Source: Anaerolineae bacterium
GTDB taxonomy: Bacteria > Chloroflexota > Anaerolineae > UBA1429
Direction: 5' to 3'
Length of the DNA: 7,080 nt
NCBI GenBank assembly: GCA_007123335.1
Contig: SKLG01000580.1
Location: forward strand, 1 to 7,080
The position numbers and the translations under genes are program-made. The notes beneath the pieces were generated by a model. The model did not search any database and was not told the DNA's origin. It saw only the letters and a program-made list of their open reading frames with translations. Positions 4,595 through 7,080 of this stretch are shown piece after piece (the stretch's first letter is position 1; the number at the start of each line of letters is the position of its first letter).

Positions 4595-7080
4595 ATGGAC
4601 CAGCTTCCTATCCCTTCCCTGGACGAACAGCATACTCCCCCAAACCCGCCTCCCGCGATGGATGAGGAGCTAGACGCGGCTATATCGTGGGCCGGGTTGC
4701 GCGATGGCGCCCACGAGCTTTTGCGGCGCGCCAAAGCGGTGTTGCGCGGCACGCAACGCCCCAGCCGCCAGACGGTAGTCGGCCTGCTGCTGACCATCCT
4801 GCTCCTCGGAGCCGTGCTGCGTTTTACCGGGCTGAACTGGGATGAGAATCAGCATCTGCATCCCGACGAGCGCTTTCTGACCATGGTGGAGAACAGCCTG
4901 CGCTGGCCCGAATCGCTCAAGGAATACTGGGACACGGCCAACAATCCGCTAAATCCCTACAATCACGGTCATGGCACCTACGTCTATGGTCTCTTTCCCC
5001 TGGTTCTGGCCAAAGTGCTGGGCGAATTGGTGGGCATGACCGGTTATGACGGCATCTTTCTCGTGGGCCGCGCCATGAACGGCGCCCTCGATCTGGGTAG
5101 CGTCCTGCTGGTCTTTATGATCGCTCGCCGCCTGTATGGCACCAAGGCCGGCCTATTGGGGGCGCTGATGCTGTCGCTGAGCGTGCTGAGTATTCAGAAC
5201 GCCCACTTTTTCACCGTCGATACGTCCACTACCTTTTTCGTCACGCTGGCCCTCTATTTCGCCGTGCGTGTGGCCCAGGCGTATGACGGCAAAGCCGCAG
5301 CCCATGGGGTAGCGCACACCTCGCGGCGCACGGGCTGGGGTAGCGTGATCATGCTGGGTGTCAGTTTTGGGCTGGCCGTGTCGGCCAAGATCAGCGTGCT
5401 GAGCTTCTTGCTGATCATCGGCCTGGCCTTTGTCCTACAGATGACCTCTCGCTGGCAAGCCGAGAGAGAAGCGGCTGGCGGGCCGGGAGGCCCGCGCCCT
5501 GGCGCCACCGGCCCCCTCATCGATGTGTCGCGACGGCTGGGGCGCATGGGCATCTCCTTCCGTATCGCCCCCCATCGAGAGAGCGATCCGCCCAGCGAGG
5601 CCGAGCGTTGGTTCTTCCGGGCTATCGGGGCTGCCTTTTCCCTGCTGGCCGTCATCTTGGTAGCCTTTTTCGTGTTTCGTATCGTCCAGCCGCAGGCCTT
5701 TACCGGGCCGGGGTTCTTTGGTCTCAGGGTGAACCCCAGCTGGAGGGACAATATGAGCTACATCCAAAAGCTGGTCAGCGGCGAGATCGATTATCCGCCC
5801 AGCCACCAGTGGGCGGCCCGCGAGCCGGTCTGGTACATGTTCCAGAACATGGTGCTGTGGGGATTGGGGCTGCCCCTCGGCCTCCTCGTGTGGGCCACGT
5901 GGGCGTTCATGGCCTACGAGATGTACGCCAAACATAAATGGGCCCATCTGTTGCCCTGGATGTGGCTGACCTTCACCTTCTTTTATCAGAGCGTACAATT
6001 CGTCAAGACGATTCGCTACCTGTTGCCCATCTACCCCACGGCAGCCGTCATCGCCGGCTATGGGCTGGCGCGCCTGGTGGATTGGGCCATGCACCGCGAT
6101 CCGTCGCGCCCGCCGACGCGACATGACTGGTCGCGTCCGGTGGCCGGCGCCATCGCGCTGTTCGTCGTGCTGGGCACCGCCTTTTGGGCCATAGCTTTTA
6201 CCCGCATCTATACGCGTCCGGTGACGCGGATCGAAGCCTCGCGCTGGATCTATGCCAACCTGCCCAGGGGCTCGACCATCTCCTTTGAGGTGTGGGACGA
6301 TCCCGTGCCCCTCAATATCGATGGCCGACTGGCTCAAAACGAGTTCCGACAGATCAAGATGGAGCTCTACTGGGAGGACCTGCCCGACAAGCGCGAGCAG
6401 TTGATCCGCGACCTCGACGAACTCGACTATATCATCCTGAGTAGCAACCGCCTCTATGGCTCGATCCCGCGCATTCCTACGCGCTATCCCATGACCACCC
6501 GCTACTATGAGGCGTTGTTCTCCGGCGAGCTGGGCTTTGACCTTATCAAGACCTTTACCTCGCGGCCCAGTCTGTTTGGCATCGAGATCGTAGATGACAA
6601 CGCCGACGAGACCTTTACCGTCTACGATCATCCCAAGGTGCTCATCTTTCAGAAGCGGCCCGATTTCTCCATTGAGCGGGTTCGCGCCATGTTCGAGGTA
6701 TATGACCTGGAGCGCATCGTACGCATTCGCCCCATTCAGGTGACCCAGGCGCCCAACAACCTGATGTTGGACGAGGCGACCTGGGCCGCCCAGCGTCGTG
6801 GCGGCACCTGGTCCGAGATATTTGATCGGTCGAGCCTGGCTAACGGCCTGCCCACCCTGACGTGGCTGTTGGCGATCTATCTCGTCGGGTTGGTGGCCAT
6901 GCCGCTGGGTTTTGTCGCCTTTCGGCGGCTGCGCGACCGTGGCTACATCCTCTCCAAGACGCTGGGCATCTTGCTGGTGGCCTATCTCCCCTGGTTACTG
7001 GCCAGCGGCTATGGGCCTATCGGCCCCATCGCCCCTTATACCCGTGGCACGATCATCGCCTGCCTGGCGTTGTTGGCAGC
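4595..7080 (+). CDS. GT39/TIGR03663-like glycosyltransferase fused to DUF2298 (YYY) membrane domain, 3' end outside window
   Basis: The frame is open from ATG 4595 to the window end: 828 residues with no stop. The start lies 6 bp after the previous stop, with GGAG at 4577-4580 (spacing a little long); the next in-frame ATG (4658) has no visible ribosome site. Residues 1-60 are polar, and the first helix is about 61-78. The outward loop has LHPDERF with Asp91-Glu92, the expected acidic pair, then NPYNHGHGTY (His124, His126), VGRAMN (Arg159) and QNAHFFTVDT (201-210). A Gly/Pro-rich linker lies near 295-307. Next come YPPSHQWA (400-407), IRYLLPIYP (Arg474), and a non-membrane region of about 200 residues with ASRWIYANLP, WDD (567-569) and FTVYDHPKVLIF. 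From about residue 753 two new helices flank RRLRDRGYILSKTLG, which matches the opening of DUF2298 (Chlor_Arch_YYY, TIGR03662). The first half probably transfers sugar from a polyprenyl-phosphate donor outside the membrane; the function of DUF2298 is not known to me. TIGR03663 and TIGR03662 genes are known to occur near each other; here they appear joined. Confidence 0.88.
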   Translation, partial: MDQLPIPSLDEQHTPPNPPPAMDEELDAAISWAGLRDGAHELLRRAKAVLRGTQRPSRQTVVGLLLTILLLGAVLRFTGLNWDENQHLHPDERFLTMVENSLRWPESLKEYWDTANNPLNPYNHGHGTYVYGLFPLVLAKVLGELVGMTGYDGIFLVGRAMNGALDLGSVLLVFMIARRLYGTKAGLLGALMLSLSVLSIQNAHFFTVDTSTTFFVTLALYFAVRVAQAYDGKAAAHGVAHTSRRTGWGSVIMLGVSFGLAVSAKISVLSFLLIIGLAFVLQMTSRWQAEREAAGGPGGPRPGATGPLIDVSRRLGRMGISFRIAPHRESDPPSEAERWFFRAIGAAFSLLAVILVAFFVFRIVQPQAFTGPGFFGLRVNPSWRDNMSYIQKLVSGEIDYPPSHQWAAREPVWYMFQNMVLWGLGLPLGLLVWATWAFMAYEMYAKHKWAHLLPWMWLTFTFFYQSVQFVKTIRYLLPIYPTAAVIAGYGLARLVDWAMHRDPSRPPTRHDWSRPVAGAIALFVVLGTAFWAIAFTRIYTRPVTRIEASRWIYANLPRGSTISFEVWDDPVPLNIDGRLAQNEFRQIKMELYWEDLPDKREQLIRDLDELDYIILSSNRLYGSIPRIPTRYPMTTRYYEALFSGELGFDLIKTFTSRPSLFGIEIVDDNADETFTVYDHPKVLIFQKRPDFSIERVRAMFEVYDLERIVRIRPIQVTQAPNNLMLDEATWAAQRRGGTWSEIFDRSSLANGLPTLTWLLAIYLVGLVAMPLGFVAFRRLRDRGYILSKTLGILLVAYLPWLLASGYGPIGPIAPYTRGTIIACLALLA
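5478..5495 (+). repeat. Perfect 7-bp inverted repeat (GCGGGCC / GGCCCGC, loop GGGA) inside the fusion gene
   Basis: The left arm at 5478-5484 and right arm at 5489-5495 are exact reverse complements around a 4-base GGGA loop, giving an all-G/C stem. It falls in the codons for the Gly/Pro-rich linker (about residues 295-301), between a membrane helix and the basic segment that follows. There is no T-run after it, so it is not an intrinsic terminator. It may be a chance result of Gly and Pro codons in GC-rich DNA, or it may slow ribosomes between two membrane-insertion units. Confidence 0.4.

Noticed and set aside
5478..5495. Inverted repeat as a transcription terminator
   Set aside because: It sits in the middle of a well-supported coding region, has no following T-run, and the frame continues for more than 500 codons.
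5435..6631. Long minus-strand open frame (398 codons)
   Set aside because: It lies wholly antisense to the fusion gene, which has clear family motifs throughout. The translation is polar, rich in Gly, Arg, His and Asp, with no recognisable domain, as expected of an antisense shadow in GC-rich DNA.
1..7080. CRISPR array, tRNA or rRNA genes, insertion sequence, toxin-antitoxin or defence genes
   Set aside because: I saw no regularly spaced repeats, no tRNA-like or rRNA-like segments, no transposase motifs and no terminal inverted repeats. Nearly every base is used by the four genes.

Overview
The window is a dense, one-directional block of four genes on the + strand, with almost no non-coding DNA. 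Both ends cut a gene. By eye the sequence is GC-rich (roughly 60%). A run of large GT-C fold membrane glycosyltransferases, the last fused to a DUF2298 ("YYY") membrane region, is most familiar from Chloroflexota, especially Anaerolineae-like lineages. I infer that phylum with moderate confidence. No rRNA or other taxonomic marker is present.

Layout: (1) 1-567 is the C-terminal part of a class I SAM-dependent methyltransferase. (2) 574-2583 is a 669-residue family 39-like polytopic glycosyltransferase with an intact Asp-Glu motif in its presumed catalytic loop. (3) 2564-4588 is a 674-residue protein of the same architecture, evidently a diverged tandem paralogue, in which that Asp-Glu pair is not preserved. 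(4) 4595-7080 is the first 828 residues of a larger protein: a GT39/TIGR03663-like half, then a roughly 200-residue non-membrane region, then the start of a DUF2298-like membrane region that runs off the window.

The junctions are 6 bp, a 20 bp overlap, and 6 bp, so co-transcription with translational coupling is likely. No internal promoter, terminator, tRNA, CRISPR array or insertion sequence was seen. The best-supported reading is a cell-envelope glycan or glycoprotein module: the membrane enzymes would move sugars from polyprenyl-phosphate donors to lipid or protein acceptors on the outer face of the membrane, and the methyltransferase may modify a glycan or lipid. Substrates cannot be read from the sequence. 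I saw no sign of a defence system or mobile element. The most notable points are the GT39-DUF2298 fusion and the apparent loss of the acidic dipeptide in the second GT-C protein.
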